The notes beneath the pieces were generated by a model that was not told the origin of the DNA, ran no database searches, and was given only the letters and a program-made list of their open reading frames with translations. The translations under genes were made by a program, and so were the position numbers. A stretch of 64,000 nt of DNA from Nemertoderma westbladi. Its lineage: Eukaryota > Xenacoelomorpha > Nemertodermatida > Nemertodermatidae. The stretch is from positions 1 through 64,000 of the forward strand of contig JAUCBJ010007542.1 in the NCBI GenBank assembly GCA_032718475.1, written 5' to 3'. Positions 21,757 to 35,257 of this stretch are shown piece after piece (the first letter of the stretch is position 1; each line of letters starts with the position of its first letter).

Positions 21757-22965
21757 TCAATCTCCACGTTCCGAATTGTGTCGATGTTCACTGCGACGAA
21801 TAACTCGTGTATGCACTCCGTCAAGTTCAATTGGGGATGTAGGTACTACGTGTGAGTTTGCTCGTGAGATATTACCGGTAGTTGGTCTAGCGACAGCGTT
21901 GGTGGAGTCTACGGCTGCCCGTTCGATGATGTTGTTGCGATATATGACCCATTGTTTGTTAGGTTCCTCTGAGCGCTTCTTTTTTAGAGTTATTCTAAGC
22001 ACGTACTGCTCGTGGGCTTGGGCGCGAGTGTAATCGGGATTTATATAGACTGTCCCGAACCGTTCCGAGTTCCTTAGTTTTTTTGCTGCTTTTAGTAGTT
22101 GTATGCGCTTATCAGGATTCAGAGTCACTATCATTTTCTCTCGGGTATCACCGGAACCAGCTGCAGGTACCTTTATTCGTTTAAGACTGACGATACCCTC
22201 AGACAAATCCACCCCTACTTCGGCCGCGATATCGACAACAGTATCTTTATCGCTAATCGCGTCAGGAGAGAATATCCCTGATATTACGAGGTTGTCCATT
22301 CTCTCAGTTTGTAAGCGGGTTTCGTTTTGTACCTCCCGTGTAATAGCTACTACAGGAATGCTCCTGCTGATGGTTACCCCGGCGTAGGAATTCTTCTTCT
22401 CTGGGTCAACAACGTTTTTGCGCTTTCGCTGAACTATGGTGGCCCACGAAGAGTCGACTTCCTGGATTTCAGTGGATGATTCATCCGATAACACTTCTTT
22501 AATAGTTACCATCTCGTCTACAGTTTTTTGAGCTTCGCTCTTTATATCGTCGATTTCGTCGTTGAATTCTGTGCGCATTGATTTAATAGAAGTATTTACC
22601 GAAGACCGCAACCGATCCATACAGTCTTTATATTGCTTCGCGTCATTGGCTACTTGTTGTGAGATTTTATCGATCTCGGCTTGTAGACAAGACTCCATCT
22701 CTGTTATTCCGTCCGTTAGTCGGGATATATGTCTGGCGGAGCACTGGCCACAATAAAACTGCACTTTGTTGAAGTCTATGGAGGTTTTCGTAATACATAC
22801 CACAGCAGTGTCACACGTTGTTCCCGAACTGCTGACTTCGATTTCTTCCGGTAGAACCGCCGCCGACGGCCGTTTCGTCGAGTTCTTGCTCACCGGATCT
22901 TTTTTAGATCCGATACTAGTGCAACGTCCATTCCCCCCGGCAGCAGTCGAGTCGTTCTGAGACAT
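21757..22965 (-). CDS. LINE ORF1: coiled-coil plus RRM-like RNA-binding protein
   Basis: 402 codons from ATG 22965. After a Ser/Thr-rich leader it has FYCGQC...H at about residues 70-80, possibly a small zinc site. A long acidic/basic heptad-like stretch (~85-150) predicts a coiled coil. At about 220-350 is a domain reading NLVISGI...VSLKRIKV...MIVTLNP...KAAKKLRN...VYINPDYT, the layout of the RRM-like and C-terminal domains of L1-type ORF1 proteins. Such proteins coat the LINE RNA as trimers. It lies just upstream of ORF2 in sense, separated by ~45 bp. Confidence 0.8.
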   Translation of the reverse strand: MSQNDSTAAGGNGRCTSIGSKKDPVSKNSTKRPSAAVLPEEIEVSSSGTTCDTAVVCITKTSIDFNKVQFYCGQCSARHISRLTDGITEMESCLQAEIDKISQQVANDAKQYKDCMDRLRSSVNTSIKSMRTEFNDEIDDIKSEAQKTVDEMVTIKEVLSDESSTEIQEVDSSWATIVQRKRKNVVDPEKKNSYAGVTISRSIPVVAITREVQNETRLQTERMDNLVISGIFSPDAISDKDTVVDIAAEVGVDLSEGIVSLKRIKVPAAGSGDTREKMIVTLNPDKRIQLLKAAKKLRNSERFGTVYINPDYTRAQAHEQYVLRITLKKKRSEEPNKQWVIYRNNIIERAAVDSTNAVARPTTGNISRANSHVVPTSPIELDGVHTRVIRRSEHRHNSERGD

Positions 22966-23441
22966 GGTTCTCTCAAAACAATTCCCTTAATAATTGATAT
23001 TCCAGTATTCAGTTCTGACTTTATTTCAATAGATTTCACTTGATATTTCTTATTATCAAAAAGCCAAATAGCAATATTAATTAGAATAAATTAATTAAAA
23101 TTATTAGGTTTGTTTTTTTTATGTTAAAATCAGAACCACAGCGGTATAGGACTATAAGAAATAGCTAGTAATTAAAACAAAATTAAACCTAGAAATTTAC
23201 TCTGAAAATTTAGTCACACTCTTCTTATTCAAAATTCTAGAAATCTAGAGATTTTAATTCTGAAAATACTGAAAGATAATTCAGTAAATACTTAAAGATA
23301 ATTCAGTATTACTGAACGATAATTTATTAATTACTAAAAGATATTGTAGAACACTGAAAGATATTAATTATTACTGAATGTAAATTTATACTGAATAAAA
23401 AATATTAAAACACTGAATATTGACCCTAAAGAGACGCCATA

Positions 23442-23491
23442 GGGGTGGGTTGAGAGTATCGCCCAGCTCTCCGAGGTGGCTGCGGAGTACC
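23442..23491 (+). pseudogene. Old retrotransposon RT, piece 2 (50 bp between two insertions)
   Basis: A 50-bp island reading GWVESIAQLSEVAAEY in the frame that continues from 13943 and runs on at 46304. It includes the right-hand ggggtg duplication of the IS3EU-like element and the left-hand gtacc duplication (23487-23491) of the giant LTR element. Confidence 0.85.
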
Positions 23492-24606
23492 TGTAAAAGC
23501 TTTTGCGGACATAACAAGTCATTTTTACGCAATGCACAGAATACTCTAAAATAGCCCTAAAATTGTTCAACTATGCGTCGGAAAGAAATTAGAACCAAGA
23601 TGACGAAATCTGTCAGCTGATTCTTTGTGTAGGTGGAGATTTCTTTGTTCAAGCTTATTTCAGCCAATCAGAGCAATCTTCCAGTTATGCCAGTAGAGAC
23701 CTACCTGAGGAAACTAGCGCATGCGCAGTTATCGTTTTTCTGAGAATTAAAGATTCCTCTCAGAATTCTGTACTAAGTACGGTCGTTTCAGACTTTAGCC
23801 CAAGAACATGTGATGGCTGGAGTTATAAGGACGTAAATCTATTAACTTAACATACGAATAAATCACACCAACTCATATGACTGAACACATACTGACTGTT
23901 CACCGCACTGTCTTAATGCTGTTTTATATTGTGTTAATTGTTGTTTATATTATTGGATTTTATATTTGGAGAGTACCGATAAACAATCGTAAACCCCCTC
24001 AATCTTCTTGATTACTGAGGTAAGCGGAGAAAGAGTTTACCGGTAGCAACTGCGACTCAAATTATGGTGGTTTTTGTGTGAATTAAATGCTATTTCATAA
24101 TCCCTACGTGTGTCAGTTGCAATCCTCCTTATATATGATAAAAATCAGTGATGGTCGGCAAATTAGTGTGAATTAGTGTAAATTAGTGTGAAGTAGTGTG
24201 AAGTCGTGTGAATTCGTGTGAAGGTTAATAAAGCATCTCCTAAAGAATGCGCTATTTACGAAACTCTGTGGCCATCTAGTTGTGATTAGTGTAAGTCATA
24301 ACTCTGTTTTTATACTTAAAGCGCCACGTCCTAAAGGAACTGTTAATATTTCCCCGAAAGTAAATATAGTTGTCAGAGATTATATAGTAGCGATCAATCG
24401 AATAATACAAAGTAGCCTACACCGCAATACTTCCTCCGGAACCCGAATCCAGTCTCCCACACCGTGGGTCATACGCCGCGCACGGACTGGCTTCGGCAGA
24501 TGTAAATTCAGTAAACCAGGTAATTGGTACGGGCAAAGTCGATTCATAATCAAAAGGACATTTAAAATTGGCAGGTTAAACTGCTAAAGGTCTGAAAACG
24601 CGAACA
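23492..24606 (+). repeat. 5' LTR of copy B
   Basis: Begins TGTAAAAGCTTTTGCGGACA and ends AACGCGAACA. A TATA-like TTATATATGA at about 24128-24137 is conserved in the other LTRs. A cluster of ~10-bp TAGTGTGAA(T) repeats follows (24163-24224). An AATAAA lies at about 23858. The differences from the 3' LTR are scattered and few by eye. Confidence 0.9.
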
Positions 24607-24985
24607 TTAATAGATTTTAGACTCTTTATTGCGCAGCGCAGTAGGCAATAAATAGATTTTGTCAAATGTTCTGGTAGAACATTAATAGATTTAGATTCTT
24701 TATTGCCCAGTAGGCAATAAAACCAAAAACGTACCGGTAGGACGGTAAACTGTAGGCATGATCCGAACCGGTACTTATAGGTACAACAGTATTAGTTCGA
24801 TTGTGATAATTATATACCGGTAGGTCTGAATATTAAATCGGGGACTGCAGCCCTGGTTTTTTTAGGATTTTACTTATTTCTGTCAGTTTTATTTATCTGT
24901 AAGTGTAATATTGAGCAGAAGGCGTGTAAGCCTGCTGAGATTGTATAAATAATTTGTAGGCCGGATTGTTGTCTAACTGTTGTTA

Positions 24986-27900
24986 GGGGCCGTCCAAGTA
25001 TGACGTCTGCACTTTTCCCCAAAATGTTGACCCCCCCCCCCTGATGTCATCAGATAGGCGTTGACCCCCCCCCCCCCCCCCTAAATCAGATTTAAAAAAA
25101 AATTTTAATATAAACTATTATATTATGAAGATTATTTATTGTAAATCATTCAATTATTAATTTTAATCAAATTATGAATTATATTGCAATATATGCATAT
25201 ATGAAATTATTAATTAACATTATAATAGTGATTCAATCAGCCAGGGACTGATTCTATCCTCAATAGACAGAATTGGAACTGGTAGCTCGACTTCTTCCAA
25301 TGGCTCCTCAATTCCATCAAGATCAACTTCTTCTTCGTTCATCCATTCTAACTCTTGTCGAGCAGTTAGAACCATTAACTCTCTTTGCTGTCGTGCGGCT
25401 ACTCTAAGTGGTCGCTGTCGAACTAGTGGAATATCTAGTGAAAGTGGAACTTCTGCTGGTAGGCACTATTTTTTATGGAGTTTTGCAGATTTGTTTGATG
25501 CATGGTACTTTTTACAATTCTTGCAGCAGCGCATGGTGAGTTCGTCTTCAGAAAAACTTCTTAGGAACCCATCATAGGGTGTTTGGCCAAGCTCTAAAGT
25601 GGTCCTGAACTGTTGGTTAGTAAACAGTGGGACGAAGCAATTCCGATCATTTCTCATCGGCTTCAAATCTATGTTTAACGGCAGTGCCCCAGGCATAAAC
25701 TGGTCAAAACCAAGGAGTGAAAACTTTGAGCACAATGGTGCACAGCAGGTACGATCTTCACATTTCACTATCTGTAGGAAATACTGACTTTCTTGCACAT
25801 GGTTTGTTTTCCAACCTTGGTCGATTGCTGGAATTGGCAGCTCAATGTTGCTCCGTGGTTCAGCTAAAACTGGAAATCCTCCAATGACAGTCTCACTCCA
25901 GATGCTGCAGAGCTGTTCAATTGCGTGATTGAAGTTCCTTCATTTTAATTGATCGTCAACAGTTTTCCCATTTTTCAAGTGACTTCCAAAATGCTCATGG
26001 TCGAGGAGCTAACCAGACAAATCATGACTCAAAGGGGCCATCCTGCGTTCAACTCCGATAGTCCTGGTGCATTGGTGGCAATGAAGAATGCATCCAAGTT
26101 GAATTTCTTGAAGTGGTCCATTGCATGTGCAATCAATCACCTTCTCATAACGTGGGTTCTCATCAGGTCCACCATCACATGTAGTGATCACAATAGGTTT
26201 ATTTGTTCCATCTTGTCTTTTAAGTATGGGGTCAAAATCCGGCAGCTCGTATAACCGATGAAAATCAGCTGCGTGGGAACTAGATGTAGAACTATCGTGC
26301 TTGCCAGAACGAACTGCAATGTAAGTTGGGCCATTATATCCAACGGCTGCCTTGTTCGTGATGTCGGTTTTGGCAATTTTAATTCCAGCGTAGACACTCG
26401 GAGTCAGTTTGTGCTGTTGGGCAATAACAAAATCATGGTCTGGAAGCTTTATTTGATACTCCACGTGCATTACAACAGGCGATTGCTTGTTGGCAGCAGT
26501 AAGTCCTATGGGCACCTTAGCCTTGTCGTCAATACTGAGGAAAGCCACATCTTCTTCTCATAAAACTGCAGATAATTCCTCAAGTTGGTTGATTGTGGCG
26601 CGACAAAAAGGGACGTCTTGGTGTCGATTTCTCATGTTTTTCTCTGGTCTTCGAATGCGAACTGGCAGGCACTCAACATGTCGTTTTCCCTCTAGTGTGT
26701 TTGACCTTGGTGGCATGAATCGAAGATGCACAGCGCTGCGGCTAATATGATATCCCTCAGACAGAAGCATTTCGCAAACATCATCCAGTGTGCAGCAACT
26801 TCTCACCACTTCGTTCCGTCGCCGCTCATGTGCCAAAGCCCCAAAAGTTGCATATTCTATGATGGCCTGGAGAAGGCCAGGTTGTTCTTCTGTCATTCTT
26901 GGTCTTCCAGCTCTATTCGGACGAATAACATTTCCAGCTGCAAGCAGCTTGGCTTTAATTGTACTACGGTACTTCGCGCTGTAGTTAGCTCCTTGAATAA
27001 GGCGTTTATGCTCCTGGTTCAGAGTCTTTACCTTTTTTGAAAGCTGATCAATATCTGTCTTCATTATGTTTGACACACCGGTTGCTTTCGCCAATTTCTT
27101 GACATTCAATTCCGCTTCAGCCACTGAAATTTGTGATTGCAACTCAATTTGTTTTGGAGTGGCTCTTTGGCTTGGAGGTTCTCCGATAACTTGTACTGGT
27201 AGTTCTTCAACTAGAGGTTCAGGTTGTTCGATGACTGGATGTTGTTCGACGACTGGATGTTTTTTGACGACTGGATGTTGTTCGATGACTAGATGTTGTT
27301 TGATGACTGGATGTTGTTCGACGACTGGTGGTTCTTCAACTGGAGGTTTCTCAACTTGAGTTACTGGAAGCAGTGGGCAAGGAGCAGCCGCATTGGTCCA
27401 AAAACCATCTAATCGTGCTCGTTTCGCCTTAGCTTGAGCGTTGATATCACTAATGCGGGTATTGCATTGGAGGGGGCGGGCACAGGGGCTGGCTGTAGTT
27501 ACATAGCTTTTCTATATAGGAAGTTATAGAGTTGTAGTAGGATAGCCTATCGTTTACATACTTGTACCTGATGCGACAGCAGTTTATGAATGATATTAAA
27601 CAAACATAAGCTAATAATAGGCCTATATGAACCGGTAGAAGTACCGGTACTGCAGTCTCTAACAATCATTAGCTTAGGATTAATGTTTCATTTTCAGGCG
27701 ACCCCAGTACCCCAGTAGCACGCATCCTAATCACTGAAACATGATGACTGGTAACTGAAACAGAAGGTCGTGCTACGGGCCTTTGGGGGCTTCGAACAAT
27801 TAAAATAGGCAAGCTAAATTTACTCTACTGCTAATCTGCTATATCTCTTCTAGCACCTATAAATGAACATGCTGACGTCTGATTTTGGTTGACCCCCTCC

Positions 27901-27987
27901 CCTCCCCTCATCGGCACGTCATCAGATTTTCCCAACCCCCCTCCCCCCCTCCCCCCTAAAGTGCTGACGTCATACTTGGACGGCCCC
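24986..27987 (-). mobile_element. 3.0 kb DNA transposon, GGGGCCGTCCAAG ends, TTA duplication
   Basis: The left end GGGGCCGTCCAAGTATGACG and the right end CGTCATACTTGGACGGCCCC are inverted copies, extending ~29 bp. TTA flanks it on both sides (24983-24985, 27988-27990). Long C-runs follow the tips on both sides. It contains one decayed transposase gene on the minus strand. A 3-bp duplication with GGGG-starting ends might fit Zator or Harbinger, but the transposase does not look Harbinger-like to me, so the superfamily is unassigned. Confidence 0.85.
25466..27142 (-). pseudogene. DDE-type transposase of unassigned superfamily, three in-frame stops
   Basis: One reading frame of ~559 codons interrupted only by stops at about 26558, 26007 and 25940. 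The N-terminal part has a coiled-coil-like helix (residues ~5-60) and a helix-turn-helix-like segment (TLDDVCEMLLSEGYHISRSA). The catalytic part has SIDDKAKVPIG (first Asp candidate), ITTCDGGPDENPRY (second Asp) and VERRMAPLS (Glu candidate), then DHEHFGSHL. A Cys-rich end has CCKNCKKYH. These motifs match an invertebrate transposase-like family that I recognise by pattern but cannot name. A Gln/Thr-rich repeat (TTGCCSMTG-like when read on the plus strand) upstream at 27180-27360 is low complexity. Confidence 0.7.
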
Positions 27988-29199
27988 TTAGGTCTGAGCC
28001 GATTGCAGTGTATGTAGAGTGTCTGTCCGATAAGGTGCTAGTTAGGAAGGTGGAGGCATCCAGCGCTATAAGGTAAATCCTCCACGAAAGAATAAGTCGT
28101 ACTACGTAGTTAGAACGCCTACCAACTAACCATTTCGGAGATTGCATATACTGTAGTTTATTTAGGCTTGACAGTAGTCTGCCAGCATTTGGTCTGTGTT
28201 TTATTTGAATAGTCTGTATGGGTAGCGTAATATTTATTATTCAGAGTTTATGCAAGTATTTGCAACCTTCATCTCCCCAAGTTTATTCCTTACAGTAATT
28301 ATGCTTGTTATGCATACCGTTATAGTTAAATTAACCCCGCTACTACTTCAGGGCTGCTTGGTGTAGGACAGACTGGTGATTTTGTGCTCTGGTCACTCCA
28401 GCAGATACCGTGGTTCTTTTGGCTGTTCACGTATATCTAACTGCTAGTTATATGTTGTATAAGTACTTGTACCTAATTTAGGGTTTAGAGTACAGTGCTT
28501 TCCTGAAAGTAATTTAGTGTGTAGGCAGTATATTTGTGTTGTAACGTGGTTAATAGGTCCATTAGCTCTGGTTGGCTTCGATAATTAACCTCTAGGTATA
28601 GGACACTCCGGGTACATATTGTAGTGCTTATAGTTTAAGACTATAAGCCGTCAGACGGTGGCATTTCCTTATCTGGACAACGCAACATACTTAATACTAC
28701 TTTATTGGTTTCAAATACCGTAATTTCCTGTCAGTTTGTAAGAACCAGAAATTCTAACTCCTTGTTAGTCTGGTTCGTAAGTTTCTTGTTAAATTACCCT
28801 AAAAATTGTATGTGTAACTTGTTTCTTGTTTATTTAGAGATTGTGTAATCTCAACCCGATACGCAAGTAATTTGTAGTGATAAGTAACTTAGTTAAGTAG
28901 AATTATCAGTATTAGTGTCTAACAAGTAACACTCCACTGAGAGCGTTCAGCCTCTGTGTAGTGACTTCTTATACAGAAATAATAACATTTATTTCAAATA
29001 TTGTCAAACCCATTATGGGTATATATATATATATATTTATAAATTAATTCAATGAGATTTATAAAATAATAGGCCTGTTATACATCAATTAGGTCTTAAT
29101 ATCAGTTGAACTACTGCTTAATATCAGTAATAAAGTAAAGGGAAGTAATCCCTAAAATTGGAATTTTACAACTGTAAATTCAACTGTAAAATAAATTAT

Positions 29200-32226
<3,027 letters not shown>

Positions 32227-35200
32227 TTGCCAAAGGGTGGAGTAGGTACTCGCTGGGACAAAAAGGTTCTCTATCTGATGGACCAACAACATAGAGACCC
32301 TACCATGGCTGATCTCATGTCGTTCTTAAACGGAGAGGTAAGATTGCAGCTCCTAAAACAGTCTAGAGAGAAGACACTGGAAAGTAAGGTAAGTGAAAAA
32401 CCCGTTACTAGGAGAGAGGTAATACCAGTGTGTTATACAGATGATTGCGAAAGCCAAACGTCATATGACGAGAACAGTGGCAAGGATACCGAAAGATCTT
32501 ATTATGTAAACAAAGTTAGGAAAGACGTAAGTAAATCTAAGTCTCGAACCAGTGACAAGAGAGAACAGGTAACAACTCCCCCTACGTCTCCTAAGATAAT
32601 TCATGGAAGGAAGCCCGAAGAAAGAGCTAGCGTACACAATATGATGCAGGTTAAGGTAAGGTTCATCAAACCTAAGTGTGTGTTGTGCGACGGGCCACAT
32701 CGCTTGAGTGGGTGTGATGAATTCTTAAAGAAAACATTGAAGGATAGACGTGACGTCATGTGGGATAAACGGTTGTGCTATAACTGCCTCAGGCAAGGAC
32801 ATCAACGAAGAACCTGTTACTCAGACGCGAGGTGTGCTAAGTGCGGTGCGAAACATCATATTTTGCTGCACACCGAATTTGATAGGACCCGGACGAGTCA
32901 GGTAAGTGAGCCCAAACTACATGTCCAATTCAGTGATGTGAATGACACTGACCACAGTTTGGAGATGGAAGGATTCTTCACTGATGAATTTTCAGACGAA
33001 AATGAATCCTGTTATATGATCAACACAACCATGTATCGAGCACTTACTTATGAGACCGAAACGGAGGGAGAAGAACCCCGACTGTCTATTCCTGATCGAC
33101 AGCTCTCTTGGAAAGCGCCAACATCATCTGTCGGTATCCGAGAGTTTCCCGTAGTGCAACTGAGGGTCCAGGGAATAGGGAAGAGCTTAATAGTGAACGC
33201 CCTCCTTGACTCCGGCAGTACAGGCACTTTTATAGAGAAAGACCTAGCCGAAGATATCTTTGCTGGTCAACCAAAGTTCCGAACCAAACTGAACCTTTCC
33301 AGAATTATGCAGGTTTGGAAATCCACGGTATCCACCGATTACTACGTGGGTTTGCTGTCCACCCCCCAGGATGAACTAGGAGAAAATAGTGTAAGGTCAG
33401 TTAAGATGGTAGCGATAAAGAACTTTGCTACTAGCCAAGTGGACCCTTACAACTGGGATGAAGATCATTTTACCCAGCAATACAACATACCTAGATTCAG
33501 TACCGATTATCCAGGGGTACAGATATTACTCGGCCAAAATGCGCACGAGGCGCTTGAGACAATAGAAAAACGGCCTGCTCAACCGCGACCACTGCAGACT
33601 TACGCAGGAAAAACAAGAGTAGGTTGGTACTTCACTGGACCTTCCCACAGGACTTTACAAGAAAGACTCCCGAGCGAACAAGTCCATCAGGTAAATGAGT
33701 GGGAGGAAGATATAAGTGAAGAAGAAATCCCAGCTGAGGAAACCCCATACTCCTCAGATAACGACGATATTCACAATTTATATGATGAGGAAAATGCCAT
33801 TGAACTCCTCACTGAGAACCAAGTTAACTTGTGTAACCTTATCAGTCAAAATAGCGAACAATTGACTTATGACGATGAATTAAATGAAGCAGTAGAGCGG
33901 TATAGTAATAAAGTACGTGATGAACACGCCGTACGATTCTTTACTCAAGAAGCCGTAGAGCCTAATTCCTATGACAAAGCGTTATCGGTCGAGGAAGAGA
34001 AAGCCAAGCAGATTCAGGAAACGACCACATGTTATCTGAAAGATGAAGGTCGTTATGAGATCGGTCTGCTGTTCCGACAGAGAGAACCCAGCTTCGTGAA
34101 TAACCGACCTTTAGCGGAAAAAAAAATCGCACAACTGCATCGGCGTTTGATGGCTAATGATCGAGCCAAGGAAATGTATAAAACTCAATTGAAGAAGTTT
34201 ATAGACAAGGGATACGCGGAGTGAGTTCCGGAAGAAACACCCATAATGGAGAGAACATATTATTTGACACATCATTACGTTCCCAAGCCCGGTAAACCAA
34301 ACAAAGTCCGGGTAGTGTTTGACGACTCTGCCCTTTATATGGGACAATCCATAAATTCTGAACTGTTGCCGGGACCCAACTTACTCCAATCTTTGTTGGG
34401 AATATTACTACGACTGCGGCAATATTCGATTGCCTTCGCTTCCGACATCGATGGCATGTTTCTACAAGTTAAAGCGTTAGCTAGGGATCGAGACAGTCTA
34501 CAATTTCTGTGGTGGCCTGAAGGAGACCTCAACCGAAAACCGGTGGAGTACTGGATGACAATCCAGGCTTTCGGGATCATATCGAGCCCCTCGAACGCTT
34601 GTTCGGTAGTGCATACCACTGAGGATGACAACAGAGACGCCTTCTCTAAAGCGGTTATCGACAACATCAAACGGGATATTTACATGGATGACAATTTAAA
34701 GTCCTTCCCATCGGTGGACGAAGCAATCGATGTTGCCAAGGGAACGGTAGAGTGCTTACAATGCAATGCGGTGGATTTCGCCTAAATTCACTAGTAATAA
34801 ATTCACTAGTAACTCCCGTGAGTTCCTGGAATCGATCCCAGTAGAAGACCGAAGTGTTAAAGATCTTGACCTCATTAAGGACGATCTTCCAGAAACCAAA
34901 ACTCTTGGATTAAAATGGGACACGGAGAGAGATATCCTATTCATTCAATTGAAGCAACGAGATAATTCAGTTAGAACTAAACGGATTTGTCTAAGTATCC
35001 TGAGCACTTATTTCGATCCATTGGGATTCATTAGCCCAGTCATACTAGATGCTCGGAGCTTAGTACAACAAATGTGGCTCGAAAACCACTCATGGGATGA
35101 TCCACTCAAGGGAGAACTGCTAAAGAAGTGGATGAAATGGGAAGATTCTTTACTGTCTATCGAGAACTTTAAGATTTCCCGCTCATATTTCGGTCACGTT

Positions 35201-35257
35201 CTCCCTACGTATTCCTATCAACTCCATGTTTTGGAGACGCCAGCGATATGGGAATAG
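32227..35257 (+). pseudogene. BEL-like pol: zinc knuckle, A17-type protease, reverse transcriptase
   Basis: The frame from 32227 carries a Gag-type knuckle CYNCLRQGHQRRTC at residues 184-197, flanked by other Cys pairs. It then has an aspartic protease with LLDSGSTGTF (catalytic Asp ~328) and the following A17-like region up to KTRVGWYFTGP. The RT begins near YSNKVRDEHAVRFF; a TGA at 34222-34224 breaks it in frame. It continues with KVRVVFDDSA, ASDIDGMFLQV and the YMDD box at 34681-34692. A 14-bp tandem duplication (aattcactagtaa twice, 34788-34816) changes frame, after which KTLGLKWD and FDPLGFISP, BEL hallmarks, follow to 35257. The protein would cut the polyprotein and copy the RNA. It is inactive here. 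Confidence 0.88.

Larger units (their letters stand above)
18210..23265 (-). mobile_element. CR1-like LINE, near full length
   Basis: Reverse-strand element with two long frames (ORF1 21757-22965, ORF2 18376-21711). Its 3' tail contains an inverted GCGCC/GGCGC hairpin near 18250-18275 (aaggcgctatataaat in sense), and it ends in an ATT/TAA microsatellite at 18209-18233. This hairpin plus microsatellite tail is typical of CR1/L2-type elements. It interrupts the 22-bp array of the IS3EU-like element, so it is younger than that transposon. Confidence 0.85.
13950..23441 (-). mobile_element. IS3EU-like DNA transposon with long TIRs, carrying nested insertions
   Basis: It starts TATGGCTTTAGGGTCAATAT and ends with the inverse, TATTGACCCTAAA...GCCATA. 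It is flanked by GGGGTG on both sides (13944-13949, 23442-23447), and removing it restores an RT reading frame. A 6-bp duplication and TAT...ATA ends fit the IS3EU superfamily as I know it, as does the integrase-like transposase inside. The ends are ~0.9 kb inverted repeats made of a unique tip, a 22-bp tandem array and ~200 bp of unique sequence. Inside are two truncated genes, a truncated LTR (15928-16978) and a full CR1-like LINE (18210-23265) sitting in the right array. Confidence 0.8.
24607..29199 (+). other. 5' leader of giant element, interrupted by a 3.0 kb transposon
   Basis: The native leader is 24607-24985 plus 27991-29199, about 1.6 kb. Directly after the LTR, a ~48-bp segment (ACATTAATAGATTT...GCAGTAGGCAATAAA) is present twice in direct orientation (24604-24653 and 24679-24722). 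The primer-binding site would be expected at 24607, but no tRNA match can be judged here. No long coding frame is seen. Poly-C runs near 25030-25082 belong to the inserted transposon. Confidence 0.6.

Noticed and set aside
21620-22960. Plus-strand frames opposite LINE ORF1
   Set aside because: Antisense shadows; the minus-strand ORF1 has coiled-coil and RRM-like features.
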